DNA of 44,045 nt, taken from assembly GCA_905233725.1 (NCBI GenBank), contig CAJOEM010000018.1, positions 1 to 44,045 on the forward strand. Direction: 5' to 3'. This document shows, one piece after another, positions 35,612-44,025 of this stretch. The notes beneath the pieces are model-generated. The model was not told where the DNA came from. It saw nothing but the letters and a program-made list of their open reading frames with translations, and did not search any database. The stretch's first letter is position 1. Every line of letters starts with the position of its first letter. The translations under genes were made by a program, and so were the position numbers. This DNA comes from an uncultured Synergistales bacterium (GTDB lineage Bacteria > Synergistota > Synergistia > Synergistales > Aminobacteriaceae).

Positions 35612-37075
35612 ATGAATGATATGAATTTTTGGGAAGTTTCGATTTTTATCGTGTATCTGGTTTTCATGCTGGGGATCGGCGTGTATTTCTTCGTACGAGA
35701 TCCTCACCTGACTGAGCGCGGATATTTCCTGGGTGATCGAAAGATGGGTCCGTGGGTTGCGGCGTTATCGGCTGGAGCAAGTGACATGAGTGCGTGGGTT
35801 TTGATGGGATTGCCCACGTCGATTTACGCGCTGGGACTTGGTCAGGTTTGGATCGCAGTTGGTCTTGCTTTGGGTTACACGCTTAGCTGGATTTACGAAG
35901 CACCGAGACTGAGATGTTTCTCGATTGTTGCAGATGATTCTATAACGATTCCGCAATATTTGACGAAGAGATTTTTGTCGAAATCCAAAGCGCTGCAGTT
36001 AATTTCAGCGATAGTATTCCTGATTGCGTACACGATTTATTCAGCATCGAGCATCAAGGCATGTGGCACGTTATTTAACACAGTTACTGGACTTGACACG
36101 AAATTCGCGATGTATTTGTCGGCGATAATTGTGATCAGCTACACGTTCCTGGGAGGATTTTCGGCAGTATCATGGACGGATTTCTTTCAGGGCATGTTAG
36201 TTCTCGCAGCAATGTTGATCGTACCGATTACGGCGGCGTTTATGCTTGAGTCCGGTTCGGCTGAAATCTCTCAGGCTGGCTACTGGAATGTATTTTCGAG
36301 TTGGCAGGATGTAGTTTCCGGATTAGGCTGGGGACTTGGTTATTTTGGAATGCCGCATATTATAATCAGGTTTATGTCGATTCGTTCGCAGCATGATCTC
36401 AAGAAATCAGCTAAAATCGGAATCTCTTGGACGATTATAATTCTGGCTTTCGCTGGACTTGTTGGAACTGTTGGCAGAATGTTCGTTGGATTTGACGAGG
36501 CTGTGAATAATAATTCGCTGGTATTTGTCGTGATGGTTCGCAGAATTTTCCCGGCGTTAGTTTCAGGAATTTTGCTTTCGGCTGTATTAGCGGCTGCGAT
36601 GAGTACGGCGGACAGTCAATTATTAGCGGCTGCGTCGGCTTTTGCGAGTGATGTTTACAGACCGATTATAAGGCGTGAACGCGCTGGCAACAAAGAGATG
36701 CTCTGGGCTGGGCGAATTGTAGTTCTTGCGATTGCGTTGATTGCGCTTTACATTGCGTCAAGTCCGAATGCTGGATCGATTATGGCGTTGGTCTCGAATG
36801 CGTGGGGAGTTTTCGGAGCGTCATTTGGTCCTGCGATTATGCTGAGTTTGTTCTGGAAGCGCTTCACGTTTTCGGGAGCAGTTGCCGGCATAGTCACGGG
36901 TGCAGTTGTTGATATTGCGTGGTTGAATTACATGTCATCGACGGGAGTTTACGAGATTATCCCAGGATTTTTCGCTGGATTAGCTGTCGCTGTGATCGTT
37001 TCGATAATTTCGCCAGCACCGTCCGAGAAAGTCAACGAGTTATTTGACAGGGCGCTTGCTATGACAAAAGAATAA
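35612..37075 (+). CDS. putP: Sodium/proline symporter
   Basis: A 487-residue membrane protein of the sodium:solute symporter family with about 13 membrane segments. PutP features include GYFLGDRKMGPWVAALSAGASDMSAWVLMGLPTSIYALGLGQVWIAVGL near the start, SSIKACGTLF, SYTFLGGFSAVSWTDFFQGMLVL in the middle, and AAAMSTADSQLLAAASAFASDVYRP in the second half. It imports proline with Na+, which fits an amino-acid-using organism that also has a Na+/H+ antiporter. ATG behind AAGGGAG. Confidence 0.93.
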   Translation: MNDMNFWEVSIFIVYLVFMLGIGVYFFVRDPHLTERGYFLGDRKMGPWVAALSAGASDMSAWVLMGLPTSIYALGLGQVWIAVGLALGYTLSWIYEAPRLRCFSIVADDSITIPQYLTKRFLSKSKALQLISAIVFLIAYTIYSASSIKACGTLFNTVTGLDTKFAMYLSAIIVISYTFLGGFSAVSWTDFFQGMLVLAAMLIVPITAAFMLESGSAEISQAGYWNVFSSWQDVVSGLGWGLGYFGMPHIIIRFMSIRSQHDLKKSAKIGISWTIIILAFAGLVGTVGRMFVGFDEAVNNNSLVFVVMVRRIFPALVSGILLSAVLAAAMSTADSQLLAAASAFASDVYRPIIRRERAGNKEMLWAGRIVVLAIALIALYIASSPNAGSIMALVSNAWGVFGASFGPAIMLSLFWKRFTFSGAVAGIVTGAVVDIAWLNYMSSTGVYEIIPGFFAGLAVAVIVSIISPAPSEKVNELFDRALAMTKE

Positions 37076-37165
37076 ATCACGTTTGACTTCGGATTTTGCC
37101 GAAAATTTCCAAAAAAATCTGAATGTGTTGTCGAACGTATTTTGAAAAAATTTTTGACTAAAATA

Positions 37166-37193
37166 TTGACAAAAGCAAGTTGTAGTGTAGAAT
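37166..37193 (+). promoter_or_regulatory. Strong promoter of the Synergist-CTERM gene
   Basis: Perfect TTGACA (37166-37171), a 16-base spacer and TAGAAT (37188-37193). A second TTGACT lies at 37154-37159. The leader is about 60 bases long and ends in AAAGGGG. This is the best housekeeping promoter in the window. Confidence 0.75.
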
Positions 37194-37257
37194 AGCATTA
37201 TTCAAAGCTGCGTATTTTACTGAATTTGAAAATTATTTTTGAAAGGGGTTTTTAGCT

Positions 37258-38973
37258 TTGAAAAAGATTTTTGCGTTGTTAGTTGTTATCGGAATGCTCG
37301 CAGTTGCGGGCGCGGCATTTGCGGCGGATTCTGGTGTGCCGGGTGGACACGTGACACCTGAACCAGTTACGCCAGATGTACCTGAAGAAGTCGAAGTTCC
37401 TACTTCTGGTCAGCAAGAGACTGTTGTTGTAGTGAAACAGGAAGAGACGAAAGTTCAGGCAGTTATTCCTCCGGCAGCAGTTGTTACGGAAGTTACGACT
37501 GCGACAGTCAACGAAGTTTTGAAAGCTGAGACTGTTCAGGCTGCAGCGACGGTTGCTCTTGCGGCGGTGTCAGATGATCCTGACGTATCTGCAGCGGATG
37601 TTGCAAAATACACCGAACAGTTGGCTTCTCTTGATGAGAAAATTAACACGGCGACAGAGGACAAGAGTACAACTGGTACGGGACTTCTCGCTCAGGTCTT
37701 CAATCTTGTGAAGGACGTTTTGGGTGAGGTAGCCAAAGCTTTGACCGAGGTTCCTGTTGTGAAGGCTGCTGACATTCCTATGACTGTAAGCACACAGACT
37801 CACGCAGAGCAGATTTCCGCGGCTGCACAAAAACTTGCTCAGGTTACTGCACAGGCTGCGGCTGATGGAAAGAGCACGACAAATCTTGCTAAGCAGATCC
37901 CGGTCGCGGTTATGCCTACAATGGCACCTACAACGACAGGCGTTGCAATTCTTCCTATGCCCAAGTTTGATAAAGCTACTTACGGTAAGAAAGTTAAGTA
38001 CAACAACTTTAAGACCAGCAACAAAGCAGGTAATAGTGTCAAAATTTCAGCGGCAGACGATGATGAAGGCGAAGCTAAGTTCATGAACAGCCTTGGTACA
38101 ATCGTTGACGTAGTTCCTGGTGGTGAAGGTGATACGAGCGGTGCAATGCCTGGTTATTTGAGCGTCGCTACGTTCATGGAAGCCGGAGAAACTTATGAGC
38201 CCGTTATTTCCGTTACCAATGAAGAGGGCGAAGGTGCAATCCAGACCACTACAGAAGAAGTTACAGTTGTAGTCGAGACGGTTGAAGTGACTGAGTTCGT
38301 AACAGCTTCTTGGGCAGCGGCCGGTGTTACAAACGCAGTTGATGGTTCAGTTATCACTGCTCTTGCCAATTTGGATAGCGGCTCATTTGATGCGAAAATT
38401 CTTGATGCTAAGTACATCAGCGCTGACGGTTGGAAAGTTGACGATGACGAGGAAGATGCTTGGGAGACCTCAACTTATGAGCTTCAGCCAGTTGCGTTAA
38501 TTTTCCCGATTAAAGGTGCTTCTGAGGATGGCACGCACGTGTTCGGAATTGCTTCTTTCGATCTCGGCGGTCTCGATTATGAGAAGATCAGCAAAGACCT
38601 TGACAAGAGCTTCCATTTCTACACTGATGGCGCAGAGGCTGGAAAAGAGATTTCCGCTGATGTTTGGACTTCAATTTCCGGTGACCTTGTCGACGTGTTC
38701 CCGAAGGATCTTTTCGATGACACCGAAGCTAAGGGAAGAGCCAAGACCAGTGCCGTGAAGAGCGATATTAAGAGTGGTTATGTGACGTTCGCAATCACGA
38801 CGAACTCCAAGTACACCAAACCGCTCCTTGCGATCAAAGTCAATAAGTCGGGCAATGAGGACGGTGGCACTTATTATCGTAGTTCCGGTGGCGGCGGCGG
38901 TTGCTCAGCAGGCTTCTCAGGACTTGCACTCGTTGTTCTTGGTGGACTTGCTCTGTTACGCAAAAAGAAATAA
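37258..38973 (+). CDS. Synergist-CTERM sorting-domain surface protein
   Basis: A 571-residue exported protein. The signal peptide is MKKIFALLVVIGMLAVAGAAFA. Residues about 25-260 are low-complexity, rich in Val, Ala, Thr and Pro/Glu. The rest is acidic with beta-rich segments. The last 25 residues, GGGGGC-SAGF, a hydrophobic helix and RKKK, match the Synergist-CTERM sorting signal, so the protein should be processed and anchored at the cell surface. No enzyme motif is seen. Codon choice differs from neighbours (more CTT, GGT, GCT), as in highly expressed genes. TTG 37258 behind AAAGGGG (37242-37248). Confidence 0.88.
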   Translation: MKKIFALLVVIGMLAVAGAAFAADSGVPGGHVTPEPVTPDVPEEVEVPTSGQQETVVVVKQEETKVQAVIPPAAVVTEVTTATVNEVLKAETVQAAATVALAAVSDDPDVSAADVAKYTEQLASLDEKINTATEDKSTTGTGLLAQVFNLVKDVLGEVAKALTEVPVVKAADIPMTVSTQTHAEQISAAAQKLAQVTAQAAADGKSTTNLAKQIPVAVMPTMAPTTTGVAILPMPKFDKATYGKKVKYNNFKTSNKAGNSVKISAADDDEGEAKFMNSLGTIVDVVPGGEGDTSGAMPGYLSVATFMEAGETYEPVISVTNEEGEGAIQTTTEEVTVVVETVEVTEFVTASWAAAGVTNAVDGSVITALANLDSGSFDAKILDAKYISADGWKVDDDEEDAWETSTYELQPVALIFPIKGASEDGTHVFGIASFDLGGLDYEKISKDLDKSFHFYTDGAEAGKEISADVWTSISGDLVDVFPKDLFDDTEAKGRAKTSAVKSDIKSGYVTFAITTNSKYTKPLLAIKVNKSGNEDGGTYYRSSGGGGGCSAGFSGLALVVLGGLALLRKKK

Positions 38974-39010
38974 GTTAGTTGTTAATCAGTTAATAGGCAA
39001 ATAATAAAAG

Positions 39011-39044
39011 TGCCCTTCCAGAGAAGATCCGGAGGGGCATTTTT
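39011..39044. terminator. Terminator after the Synergist-CTERM gene
   Basis: TGCCCTTCC (39011-39019) and GGAGGGGCA (39031-39039) form a 9-bp stem with one G-T pair, then five T. The opposite strand also has a T-rich flank (TTTTATTATTT), so it can serve convergent codY as well. Confidence 0.88.
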
Positions 39045-39074
39045 CATGCGTGTGATTTTTCGCGAATTATTGAG

Positions 39075-39881
39075 TTAGTTGCTTTTGTTGAGATATTCCA
39101 GCAGCAACGGACTCAGGATTTTAATATACGTTCCCTTCATGCCGAGGCTGCGACTCTCGATTAAGCCCGCACTCTCAAGTTTCCGCAGAGCATTCACGAT
39201 TACACTGCGCGTAACTCCAACACGATCCGCAACTTTGCTGGCGATTGCTACGCCTTCAAGACCGTCGAGTTCTGCTGTGATGTGCTTCATGCTCTCAAGT
39301 TCCGAATATGACAGAGCACGCATTGCCATTTGAACAGCTACACGATTGCGCGAACTTTCTTCGAGATTTTTTGCGCGTTCGTTTAGAATTTCTATGCCGA
39401 CCAACATGCCCAAATATTCGGCTAACAAAACGTCCTCAAGTAAAAATGGAGCGTGAAATCTCACAAGCATAACAGTTCCCAATCTTTCTGCACTCGCTCC
39501 AAAAATCGGCACGTACATCAAGTGTTTCTCAGGCTTCTCGCCAGAATACGCGTCATCGAACAAAAACGCATCTTCGTCATGAATTTCGGAATCTCTGCAG
39601 CGGTTCATGCGAATCACAAATTCATCGGGCATAACTCCGTCTTTGAAACTGTCGGATAAAGCTTTGGACTCGTACTCAGGCAGCCAATTATATCCCAGCA
39701 ACATTCCCAATTTATCGACAATGTAAACGTTCGCCGTCGAAAACTCGGATAATAAGCGCGACAACTGGAAATAATCCAACGGTTCACCCTCACGACGCGA
39801 TTGAATCGCACGACCAACCTGACGCGTTTTGTTCAATAATTTTCTCAGAGCCGCATTTTCTGAATGTATAATCCCGTCCAT
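39075..39881 (-). CDS. codY: Global transcription regulator CodY
   Basis: A 268-residue protein. Residues 1 to about 170 are the GAF ligand domain (FSTANVYIVDKLGMLLGYNW...), which in Firmicutes senses branched-chain amino acids. Residues about 205-255 are the winged helix: ASKVADRVGVTRSVIVNALRKLESAGLIESRSLGMKGTYIK, which differs from Bacillus subtilis CodY at only a few conservative positions by memory. DNA specificity should therefore be close to the AATTTTCWGAAAATT box. It lies downstream of hslV-hslU as in Firmicutes. ATG 39881; GGGGGA lies 14 bases upstream, a long spacing, but a stop codon blocks any earlier start. Confidence 0.95.
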   Translation of the reverse strand: MDGIIHSENAALRKLLNKTRQVGRAIQSRREGEPLDYFQLSRLLSEFSTANVYIVDKLGMLLGYNWLPEYESKALSDSFKDGVMPDEFVIRMNRCRDSEIHDEDAFLFDDAYSGEKPEKHLMYVPIFGASAERLGTVMLVRFHAPFLLEDVLLAEYLGMLVGIEILNERAKNLEESSRNRVAVQMAMRALSYSELESMKHITAELDGLEGVAIASKVADRVGVTRSVIVNALRKLESAGLIESRSLGMKGTYIKILSPLLLEYLNKSN

Positions 39882-39923
39882 GATGTTCTAATCTAATCCC
39901 CCTAGCAAATTCAAGTTTATAAT

Positions 39924-41384
39924 TTATAACAAGTATCGTCGTATATCGCTATTCTCGATTAAGCCGCTCAATCTTTCACGCACCATCTCAGGCGTAATTG
40001 TCACACTTTCCGTTTCCATGTCGCAAACGCTGAAGCTGATTTCCTCGAGCAGCTGTTCCATCATTGTGTGCAATCTTCTTGCGCCGATGTCTTCCATTTC
40101 GGAGTTCATTTTGTGAGCAAGGCGCGCAATTTCCTCGGTAGATTCTTTCGTGAATATCAAGTCCGTGCCTTCGGTTGAGATTAACGCTTCGTATTGTTTG
40201 ATCAAGCTGTTCTCCGGCTCAGTGAGAATTTGCTGCAAATTTTCCCAGCTCAACGGCTCAAGCTCAACACGTATCGGGAAACGTCCCTGCAGTTCCGGGA
40301 TCAAATCCGACGGTTTAACGCCACTGAATGCACCGGCTGCGATAAAAAGAATGTGATCGGTTTTAACTGGACCGTAACGAGTTTGCACAACAGAGCCTTC
40401 GACAATCGGCAACAAATCACGCTGAACACCTTCGCGGCTAACGTCTGGACCATGAGAGCTGCCATTTTTCACGACAACTTTGTCAATCTCGTCAAGAAAC
40501 ACAATACCGTCTTCTTGAGCAAGATCGAGAGCTTCTTTAGCCATTGCGTCCGTGTCGATTAATTTCTCGGCCTCTTCCTGCTGCAAAATTCGCAAAGCTT
40601 CGGAGACTTTCATGTGGCGTTTCTTAGTTCTCTTTGGCATGATCCCCCCGAGCATTTCGGTAATATTTATGCCCATAACGTCCATCCCGGGTGAGGCGAA
40701 AAACGGCATTGCTGTCACGCTGTCATTTACGTCGATTTCTATGTCGCGCGAATCAAGTTTGCCATCTCGCAGCATTTTGAGCAATCTTTCGCGGGTTCGT
40801 TCATGTCGAGCGTCCTGTTCCGGATTAATTTGCGCTTCCTGTTCTGAATTTGAAGCTTGTTCTTGATCTTGTTCTTGATCCTGATTTTTCTCGCCGGATA
40901 GACTCGCGTTGAAAGCTCTCATGAAGTCGTGAACCTGGAATTTTTTCTCAGGTCTTGGCAGCAGTGCGTCGAGTAATCTTTGTTCAGCGCGTTCGAGTGC
41001 GGGAGCCTGAACTTTCAAGAGCATTTTCTTTCGCACCATTGAGACAGCAAATTCCGTCAAATCTCGAATTATCGTCTCAACGTCACGACCAACATAACCG
41101 ACTTCTGTGAATTTTGTAGCCTCGACTTTCACGAACGGAGCGTCTGTCAGTGTAGCTAATCTTCGCGCGATTTCAGTTTTGCCGACACCTGTTGGTCCGA
41201 CCATCAGGATATTCTTTGGCATGATCTCGTGAGAAATTTCCGGTGGCAAGGCTCTGCGCCTGATTCGATTTCTCAGAGCGATCGCAACAGCACGTTTCGC
41301 TTTGTCTTGACCGATTATGTAGCGATTCAAGTACTCGATAATTTTCGAGGGTGTTAAGTCTGAGTTTGTAATTTTCGTAGCCAT
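39924..41384 (-). CDS. hslU: ATP-dependent protease ATPase subunit HslU (ClpY)
   Basis: A 486-residue AAA+ unfoldase. It opens TPSKIIEYLNRYIIGQDKAKRAVAIALRNR, has Walker A GPTGVGKTEIARRLA and Walker B GIVFLDEIDKV, and the sensor region ELQGRFPIRVEL. The inserted I-domain (about 130-240) contains a Gln/Glu/Asp-rich stretch with repeated DQEQ, which accounts for the length being slightly above usual. It ends in SDIRRYLL, the C-terminal tail that docks into HslV. ATG 41384 lies three bases after the hslV stop and without its own ribosome site. Confidence 0.96.
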   Translation of the reverse strand: MATKITNSDLTPSKIIEYLNRYIIGQDKAKRAVAIALRNRIRRRALPPEISHEIMPKNILMVGPTGVGKTEIARRLATLTDAPFVKVEATKFTEVGYVGRDVETIIRDLTEFAVSMVRKKMLLKVQAPALERAEQRLLDALLPRPEKKFQVHDFMRAFNASLSGEKNQDQEQDQEQASNSEQEAQINPEQDARHERTRERLLKMLRDGKLDSRDIEIDVNDSVTAMPFFASPGMDVMGINITEMLGGIMPKRTKKRHMKVSEALRILQQEEAEKLIDTDAMAKEALDLAQEDGIVFLDEIDKVVVKNGSSHGPDVSREGVQRDLLPIVEGSVVQTRYGPVKTDHILFIAAGAFSGVKPSDLIPELQGRFPIRVELEPLSWENLQQILTEPENSLIKQYEALISTEGTDLIFTKESTEEIARLAHKMNSEMEDIGARRLHTMMEQLLEEISFSVCDMETESVTITPEMVRERLSGLIENSDIRRYLL

Positions 41385-41387
41385 TTT

Positions 41388-41918
41388 CTAAGCAAGTACC
41401 TCAAGTGTAATATTATTATTCGTGTAAATGCAAATTTCAGAAGCAATTTCGATAGCACGTTTTGCAATTTCATCAGCCGGAAGATCCGTAGCAGCTCTCA
41501 ACGCACGTCCAGCAGCCAACGCATATCCAGAGCCAGAACCAATCGCAGCAACATCGCCTTCAGGTTCAAGCACATCACCCGCGCCGCTTAATAATAACGT
41601 CATTTCGGAATTTGCAGCCAACATCATAGCTTCCAAACGCCTCAACGCTTTATCAAGCCGCCATTCCCGAACGAGTTTCACAGCACCTCGCATCAAATCG
41701 CCCTTTTCCTGTTCAAGGCAATTCTCAAATTTCTCAAGCAAAGTCATCGCATCAGCCGTAGAACCTGCGAAGCCTGTCAAAATTTTCCCGTGTAACAACG
41801 TGCGAACTTTTCTTGCGCCGGATTTTATCACCTGACTTCCCAACGTCACCTGACCATCGCCAGCCATCGCAACTTTAGAGCCGTCCCGAACACACACAAT
41901 CGTAGTTCCGTTGAACAA
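41388..41918 (-). CDS. hslV: ATP-dependent protease peptidase subunit HslV (ClpQ)
   Basis: A 176-residue threonine protease. With TTG 41918 as start (AAAGGA 11 bases upstream) the product begins [13 protein letters not shown], the usual HslV N-terminus; cleavage would expose the catalytic Thr5. The ORF can be extended to 41966, but that adds 16 residues unlike the family. [20 protein letters not shown] follows, and the C-terminal half is normal. It forms the double-ring core capped by HslU. First gene of hslV-hslU-codY. Confidence 0.95.
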   Translation of the reverse strand: MFNGTTIVCVRDGSKVAMAGDGQVTLGSQVIKSGARKVRTLLHGKILTGFAGSTADAMTLLEKFENCLEQEKGDLMRGAVKLVREWRLDKALRRLEAMMLAANSEMTLLLSGAGDVLEPEGDVAAIGSGSGYALAAGRALRAATDLPADEIAKRAIEIASEICIYTNNNITLEVLA

Positions 41919-41983
41919 GTTTAATTCATTCCTTTCTAGTCTAGTATTCGAAGTAATATTGAGCAAAAATTTTCACGTGCTAT

Positions 41984-42011
41984 ATTATCCCATTTGCGCG
42001 TATTTTTGAAA
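41984..42011 (-). promoter_or_regulatory. Probable hslV-hslU-codY promoter
   Basis: On the minus strand TTTCAA (42006-42011), 16 bases, GATAAT (41984-41989). The same weak TTTCAA -35 is used before livK. Just upstream lie three 10-bp direct repeats (42031-42060). Confidence 0.45.
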
Positions 42012-42030
42012 TATACAGAATTGAGTAAAA

Positions 42031-42060
42031 AATTTTCGTCAATTCCCGTCAATTTTCGTG
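42031..42060. repeat. Three 10-bp direct repeats upstream of the hslV promoter
   Basis: AATTTTCGTC, AATTCCCGTC, AATTTTCGTG in a row. The 10-bp period places them on one face of the helix, about 20 bases upstream of the -35, where an activator could bind. They also lie just past the 3' end of the next gene (42075). Confidence 0.6.
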
Positions 42061-42074
42061 TCACGTTTAGTAAT

Positions 42075-43676
42075 CTAGTAATCAGCTTCCCGAATATCCG
42101 ATGAAGTTCCGTCTTTGAACATGATATATGATTTCACGAGATGCATGTCGTTTTCAGCGTGTTTCGTCACCAGGTAAACGTCGAACACATGATTGCCCCG
42201 CCCTGGTTCTGAGAGTTTCGCGTAATCAAGTCTTGTTTTGGGTGATTCGCCGTTCAAACCATAGTAAATTTCCTGAATCGCTTCTCGCCCGATTGCGTCA
42301 AATAACGGTGGGTAAACTCTCAGCGCATAATTTCCGTCGTAATATTTCATAATGAACAGCCAAGCGTAATTATTCGGAGTTTTCAGGACGGATTGCTTGC
42401 ACAATTTCACGAGTTCAACGCCCAAGTCAGCCGAGAATGTCCAGAAATTTTCGCTCTCGTTTCCATCAAGATCAACGTACTTCAAATCAAGCGTGATTAT
42501 TCCGGAGCTTTTGTTAGTTGGGATAGTACGAGCTGCGTAAGGTTCTTTTGTGTCGGGATTTATCAGGTTCATTTTGCCTAGAGACCTGAAATTTTCGTCC
42601 GGGCGTATTCTGTATAAAAATTCGCGCGTTCTGTCAAAAATATTTGAGCCGATATTAAAATCTACGGTTAGATAGCGTCCCATTGTCGGAGCGATTGATA
42701 ATTTTGGTTCGATAGATTCTGCTTCGGTTTTGATTTCGACTTTTATCTCGTCTTTGAGTTCGGATTTGACTTGGCTTTTAACTTCGTCGCGAAATTCCGG
42801 TGTGAGCTTGTCAATAGAAAGTGACGCTGACACCCACAGAAAGCCGAATAATAAGCTCATAGCACCAACATTTGCCCAGAAGTTCAGTCGTGAATTTGAG
42901 AACATGATCAGCACGCACAAAATCGTAATCGTGAACGGAATGACTGACAGCCAAACGTTAATGCCGAAAAATCTGCGCGTCAATTCGAAGCAAATCGCAA
43001 AAATCACCGAACAAATTGTAGTATTCTTTACGCTGAAAACTTTCTCCCAAATCATCGCGATAATTTCACTGAACGTAATTGGCGGAATCTCTTCGTCATA
43101 ATCTTCGCCGGCTTCGTCATTGAGACTGAGCAGGTTGTAAGCTTCAGCATCTTTGAGAAATTCCCAGAACTTTCGCACTTCAATCTCGTCAGGAGCATTT
43201 TCTGGATCGCCGCGTCTTGGCTGAGAGAATCTGAGCAAATATTCTTCCTCGTATAAATCCAGCAGCAAGTCAAAAATTTCTTTGCGATATACCGTGACGT
43301 TCAGACCGCTTGAAGCTTTGGAATTTTCGCTGATTGATAATAATCTTGAACTCCAGGCGATTGAGTGCTGCATTTTTTCGAGAGACCTGCCGATTGTAGT
43401 TCTGTGCCTGCCCAAGACTATTGCGATGTCGTTTATGCTCCAGAGAATTTCGCCCTGAGAAAATATCAGGTGGCTTAAATCCGGAACTCGCGACAAAAAT
43501 TTTCGGCGTAAATATTCGTAACGCTGCTCGGAATTGCCCTGAAAATTTCTGTAATCTGCAACGTAATCGTTTAATAATGCGTGTATCATGTCACGTTCGC
43601 GCTTGAATTCCAGGAATCTTGCTCTCAGACGCTGCATCATGTCGTCCGTGAGATTGAATTTGTAATTTGCCAACAC
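42075..43676 (-). CDS. Unrecognised membrane protein with N-terminal helix-turn-helix
   Basis: About 533 residues. Residues 1-180 are soluble and contain a helix-turn-helix-like segment, SINDIAIVLGRHRTTIGRSLEKM (about 80-105), then NVTVYRKEIFDLLLDLYEEEYLLRFSQPRRGD. Residues about 215-305 hold about four membrane segments. A coiled coil follows (FRDEVKSQVKSELKDEIKVEIKTE), and residues about 335-533 are a beta-rich domain that could be outside the membrane. I cannot name the family; the layout suggests a membrane-bound transcription regulator. The ORF reaches GTG 43682, but GGGAG is only one base before it; GTG 43676 (seven bases) or TTG 43673 fits better. Confidence 0.72.
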   Translation of the reverse strand: MLANYKFNLTDDMMQRLRARFLEFKRERDMIHALLNDYVADYRNFQGNSEQRYEYLRRKFLSRVPDLSHLIFSQGEILWSINDIAIVLGRHRTTIGRSLEKMQHSIAWSSRLLSISENSKASSGLNVTVYRKEIFDLLLDLYEEEYLLRFSQPRRGDPENAPDEIEVRKFWEFLKDAEAYNLLSLNDEAGEDYDEEIPPITFSEIIAMIWEKVFSVKNTTICSVIFAICFELTRRFFGINVWLSVIPFTITILCVLIMFSNSRLNFWANVGAMSLLFGFLWVSASLSIDKLTPEFRDEVKSQVKSELKDEIKVEIKTEAESIEPKLSIAPTMGRYLTVDFNIGSNIFDRTREFLYRIRPDENFRSLGKMNLINPDTKEPYAARTIPTNKSSGIITLDLKYVDLDGNESENFWTFSADLGVELVKLCKQSVLKTPNNYAWLFIMKYYDGNYALRVYPPLFDAIGREAIQEIYYGLNGESPKTRLDYAKLSEPGRGNHVFDVYLVTKHAENDMHLVKSYIMFKDGTSSDIREADY

Positions 43677-43740
43677 ACACACTCCCTGTTCGGAAATTTT
43701 CGTAAATCATGATAGCACATGCACTAATCAAACGCACATG

Positions 43741-43767
43741 TTGCAAAAAAGCGAATAATAATATAAT
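43741..43767 (+). promoter_or_regulatory. Possible promoter of the small secreted protein gene
   Basis: TTGCAA (43741-43746), a short 15-base spacer and a perfect TATAAT (43762-43767), about 55 bases before the ATG. Confidence 0.45.
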
Positions 43768-43821
43768 CGATTTTGCGAAACAAGATTTTCAAAACAAAAA
43801 GAATCGAGGTGAAAAAATATC

Positions 43822-44025
43822 ATGACGAAAAAATTCGTAATTATTCTTTTGGGAACGTTATTATTAACGGGATTTGCTATTGTTGCTCATGCTGAAAAAG
43901 CTGTACATATTCAGTGGGTTTGCAGTTATTGCGGTCACAGGATTACTTCTGTGAGAATGCCGGGCGGAACATGTTTCAAGAGTCCTACGAAGACTCACAA
44001 CTGGATAGCAGAACGCTATTACTAA
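43822..44025 (+). CDS. Small secreted Cys-rich protein, possible zinc ribbon
   Basis: A 67-residue protein with a signal peptide (MTKKFVIILLGTLLLTGFAIVAHA) and a 43-residue mature part. That part has W-x-CSYCGHRI, then MPGGTCFKSPTKTHNW. Three Cys and two His could bind one zinc ion or form a disulphide outside the membrane. I do not recognise the family. ATG 43822 behind GAGGTG. An A-run and CCCCCTGA follow at the window edge, perhaps the start of a terminator cut off here. Confidence 0.7.
   Translation: MTKKFVIILLGTLLLTGFAIVAHAEKAVHIQWVCSYCGHRITSVRMPGGTCFKSPTKTHNWIAERYY

Noticed and set aside
37088-37103. Terminator after putP
   Set aside because: TTCGG/CCGAA gives only five pairs and is followed by AAATTT, not a T-run.
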